Of a stretch of 64,000 nucleotides of DNA, positions 60,398-64,000 are shown in pieces. A model generated the notes under the pieces. It had not been told where the DNA came from. It made no database searches and saw nothing but the letters and a program-made list of their open reading frames with translations. Position numbers and translations under genes: made by a program. The DNA is taken from NCBI RefSeq assembly GCF_000002995.4, contig NW_025062478.1, positions 3,882,001-3,946,000 on the forward strand, read 5' to 3'. Source of the stretch: Brugia malayi. Taxonomy: Eukaryota > Nematoda > Chromadorea > Rhabditida > Onchocercidae. Numbering within the stretch: the first letter of the stretch is position 1; each line of letters starts with the position of its first letter.

Positions 60398-63285
60398 ATG
60401 CCGGATGATGAATATCGGACAAAATATTCCGCAGCACAAAAGATGCAATTGTTGAAATCACAACAGGCAAAATTGGAAGTTCGAGCAATGCCTGCACATT
60501 CACAATTAAAACTTAAAGTAATACTAAAATTGAATTTAAAACAATTAAGTAAAAGAGTATAGAAATTCAATTGCAAATATTAATTTCGAGATTTTTAAAT
60601 TCAATAAAATATTTACAATTAAATTAAAGGCACATGACAAGAAAACGAAAAAGAAACGAAGGAAGAAAATAGCAAAAAGTATGAGTATAAAAAAATTTAT
60701 TTTTTTAGCTAAATTTAATTAATGAAATTTTAATGTTTGAATTTTATTATAATTGCTATTCAGTTCTTTTCCTCTTTTTTTGTTCATTTTTCTTATGTAA
60801 AGCATAATTGAAATGAATTTTGCCTTTTTATTCAAATAAAATTAAAAATAGCTATTCATTTACTTACCTTTGTATGTGTACCCAAACATATTTACAAAGA
60901 TAACAAATATTATAAGCATAGTTATAACATAAACTTAATTAAATATCTTTTTTTATTTTTGTTTTCTTTGCAGAGAAATCTCGAAAAGTAAAACTATCAT
61001 TGGATGCAGCTGATTGTAAACATTTTATTTACATTATTTTATTAGCAAATCCTTCCATCATTATTTGGAACTGTTTGTCATTTGTTTACTAATGTCAAAA
61101 CTATCTAAATTTAAATTGTTATTACCTTACTATTATTATTAATATTATTTTATTATTATTATTTTTATTATTATCGGAAGGCCTTCTCTTATTGGTGACT
61201 GATAATAAGTAAATGCAAGCAATTCTATTAACAACTGCATGAACTATATTAATTCTTAATTAAATCCAAACAATAATTCGAAATTAATTTTGCATTTTAA
61301 TAAATACTCATAAATTAGTTTTAATACGAATGTAAATGTTAGTTTTGAGATTAATATACATTAACAAATTAATTTACATTGAAAAATAAGGCTTAATTTT
61401 TTGAACAAAAGAAAAAATAAATAAAAAAAAAAAAACTTATAGCAAGCAGTTCGTCGAAATCAAAAATATCAACTGGTAGCAGTGCTGCTATACCACGTTC
61501 ACCACTACTCAAAAGTGACGTGCAGGTGATAAAGTTAATTTGTGGACGTAAATTTTTACGTTTAGCTGTAAAACAGCTGCTTTTCAATTTTGCTCGTTAA
61601 ACCGTATATTATACGTATCACACGTTTACGTTTACATATAACTATTGAGCACTGTTCTTTTTCCACTAAAAGTTTGTATAAATTTAATAATTAATCAATA
61701 TTATCATCAGAAATGTACAGAAATATTAATTACGGGTAGTTATCATTGTTTAATTTTAACTAATCGATTAAATAAAATGTTTTAATAAGAAAAAATTACT
61801 GTAGTACAAACACATTGAAATAATACTTTAAAAATATGAAATTATTAGAAATTTAATTATGCATTAAATGATGCAAAATATAAAAATGCAATAATTAATA
61901 TTCGTGCAACAATTGTCGCTAATATTTTTACCAAAGTGAAACGAATAAAAATATATAAATATTCCAAACTTAATTAAGGAATCACAAATGACAGATTTAT
62001 CTGACTAACTTAAATGATACAATGCCTTGAATTATAAGCATGATGTTCTGATAAGTTATCATATCACACTGAGAAAGCACTGTGACAGCTTACCACTATG
62101 AATAATGTCATATCACACTGAGGACAATTTGATATCCAAGCGCAATATAAATGATATTAAATCAAATTTTGAGCAATCTGATAGGCTTACCAATATGAAT
62201 GATATCATATCAAAATGGAAGCAATTATATGGCAAACGTCAAATTTTCAACAATTTATTTTATTTCCTTTTAAGCTGCCAGCATCAAAAGATGAAGAAGA
62301 AAATGCTCTGAAATGGAAACATCGAACGAAATACATTTATGAAACTGAACGCATTTCATTGTAAATCTTTTTTCTTTAAAAAAAAAAAAAGATAAAAAAT
62401 TTATGGTATTTCTTTACTTTTCTTATCTTTTTACTTTTAATTAATTTTTCTTTTCGTTTCTTAATTCTAATCCATTTCATTCGATTTTTTTTTTTTCTTT
62501 CATTTCCTCATTTCACATTTTTGCTTCATTACTCTTTAATTTGAAAAGAAAAAAAAAAGAAATTAAACACACAAATAATTTTGAGTGCATTTTTACAATT
62601 AAAATTATCTTCTAGTTGTCTCCTTCATTTCTTTTTTTGAAAGAAAAAGTTTTTTTTTTTTTTAATTTTTACATTAAAACTTTGCTAGTTACAACTAAAT
62701 CCTTTTGAAAATAGTACTAATATACTACTACTGTTACTACTACTAATAATAATAATAAATTATTTAAATGCACAAGAATTTGTTTCATTGAAATAATTTC
62801 AGGTGCCTTTTTCAAATTTTATATATTATTAATTTTGAGGTTAAATTTTAAGCAGTAAATGAATGAAATGTTAAATTTTGTAATTATTAAATTTAATATT
62901 TTATAATTATTTAAAATCATTTTTAGAAAGCTTAAAGAAATAGCTGCAGAATGTACGAAAGATATTGAATTACGAGCTGCAATGAATGATATTATTGCAA
63001 GAATAGATGTATGCATTGTAAATTTTAAAATTAAATAATATGTTGAAAAGGGCAGAAATATCGATTGATTTTAGTATATAATAAATTTAATCGATGTATT
63101 TTATATATTTTTTTAAAATATTTCCACAACAAATATATTTTTATCGAATTTATTCTATTAATTACTTTTTTTATCTTTTTTTAAAGACATTAAAAAAAGC
63201 TCGCGATGAATATTATCAATATGTGCAAGCACAAAATGATATATTTGATAAACAAATTAAATTACTGGATGAATTGCAAACAATG
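60398..63285 (+). CDS. basic, coiled-coil protein, 5' part (probably nuclear)
   Basis: Seven exons join in perfect phase: 60398-60517, 60630-60678, 60974-61015, 61443-61525, 62275-62360, 62927-63008 and 63187-63285. They give at least 187 residues. The protein starts MPDDEYRTKYSAAQKMQL and continues to a strong nuclear-localisation-type cluster (KKTKKKRRKK, about residues 44-53). A Ser-rich linker with SSSSKSKIS and PRSPLLKS follows, then an acidic/charged helical region (KHRTKYIYETERI, KLKEIAAECTKDIELR, DEYYQYVQAQNDIFDKQIK) likely to form a coiled coil. The last exon ends at a GTTTGT donor, so the gene continues, perhaps past the window edge. The family is not recognised; a subunit of a chromatin or nuclear complex is a guess from composition only. 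Confidence 0.65.
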
Positions 63286-64000
63286 GTTTGTTTATTTTAT
63301 ATTGGTAAAATTTTTAATTATTTTTTCTTGTTCTGTTTATGGAATAAATGTAAATATTTTTTGAAAGATTTAAATTTGAAAAATTTTTTAAACTGATTTC
63401 TCACATTATTTTTTTTTTTTTTTTGTTTTCTCTTTTTATCTATACTTTTCAATTTTTTTTTTTTTTTTGCACTAAAATTTTTTTAAAGTTTTTGACTTAT
63501 TATTAGTAAAGGTTATATCGAACCGAAAAAAAAAATCCAAAAAGGTTTTCGAGATTTGTATTTTATTGTTTTTAAAATTTTATTTGAATTTTTTCAATCG
63601 GAATTTCATTGTTTTAATATTTTAATATGAAAGCATACTTTCAAAAAATTCATTCTATAATTTTGAAAACGCAAATATTTTCTTTCAATAATTTGGTCGA
63701 GAAAAATGAGTAATTAAATGAAAGAAAACGAAAAAGAAAATGCAATAATTTGCTACGAAATAAGCAATTTTAATCTTTCAGTTATAATTTAATTCTTTGA
63801 TTAAATGATTTAATTCACTTTTTTTTATTTTATTTTTGCAGAGTTTTTTACATTCACATTTTTCCATTCGTTTTTTGCACTTCTCAAAAATTTTTTTGTT
63901 TGCTTTCTTTATTTTTTTATCAATAAATAGCAAATAGTTTTTTTTTTTTGCAATTTTTTTTTTTGAAAAACTTTTCTAACTTTTCAAATTTCACATTTTT
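63286..64000. other. probable intron at the window end
   Basis: Poly-T and A/T-rich DNA follows the donor at 63286. No further exon in a matching phase is visible, so the next exon is probably beyond the window. Confidence 0.5.

Noticed and set aside
62105..62311. 68-codon open frame starting MSYHTEDNLI
   Set aside because: It overlaps the acceptor and start of an exon read in a different frame, and it includes an imperfect duplication (about 62050-62210), so it is probably intron sequence.

Overview
The window looks like nematode nuclear DNA. It is very AT-rich, and its genes are split into small exons bounded by GT donors and short polypyrimidine acceptors of the TTTTCAG / TTTTTAG type. 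Introns are full of poly-A/T and trinucleotide tracts, and one gene has the layout of the nematode-centred DUF316 (PF03761) branch of trypsin-like proteases. A spirurid or filarial-like worm would fit, but the species cannot be fixed from sequence alone. All exon models were built by hand from splice signals, phase continuity and remembered family motifs; no alignment was run.

Layout: (1) 1-18,900 is mostly non-coding AT-rich DNA with several minisatellites. It holds a secreted Gln/Leu-rich coiled-coil gene (4739-6270, +) and a lone signal-peptide exon (7695-7756, +). (2) 19,062-23,136 (+) is an eight-exon aldose 1-epimerase (galactose mutarotase) homologue. Its catalytic and sugar-binding residues are replaced and one 3' splice site is one base off consensus. 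(3) 24,615-26,855 is a large, nearly perfect palindrome. Each arm carries part of a CTF8 gene (a subunit of the alternative clamp loader CTF18-RFC), and the centre is a long pyrimidine tract followed by its purine mirror. (4) 28,794-40,343 (-) is a 19-exon gene for a 793-residue secreted or type I membrane protein that I do not recognise. One of its introns contains about 2.35 kb of nearly pure (ATT)n. (5) 41,422-45,743 (+) is a DUF316-like serine protease with an intact catalytic triad and one broken donor. It is divergent from gene 4, with about 1.1 kb between start codons. (6) 48,233-53,508 (-) holds one or two genes for small secreted precursors, one with repeated N-x-Y-S-W cores between basic residues, as in neuropeptide precursors. 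(7) 60,398-63,285 (+) is the 5' part of a basic, coiled-coil protein that runs towards or past the window end.

The genes do not form an evident pathway. Four of the models begin with signal peptides (coiled-coil gene, 793-aa protein, protease, small precursor), plus the isolated exon at 7695. The most interesting points are the probable pseudoenzyme, the palindrome that duplicates and truncates CTF8, the giant intronic ATT array, the 793-aa orphan membrane protein and the YSW-repeat precursor.
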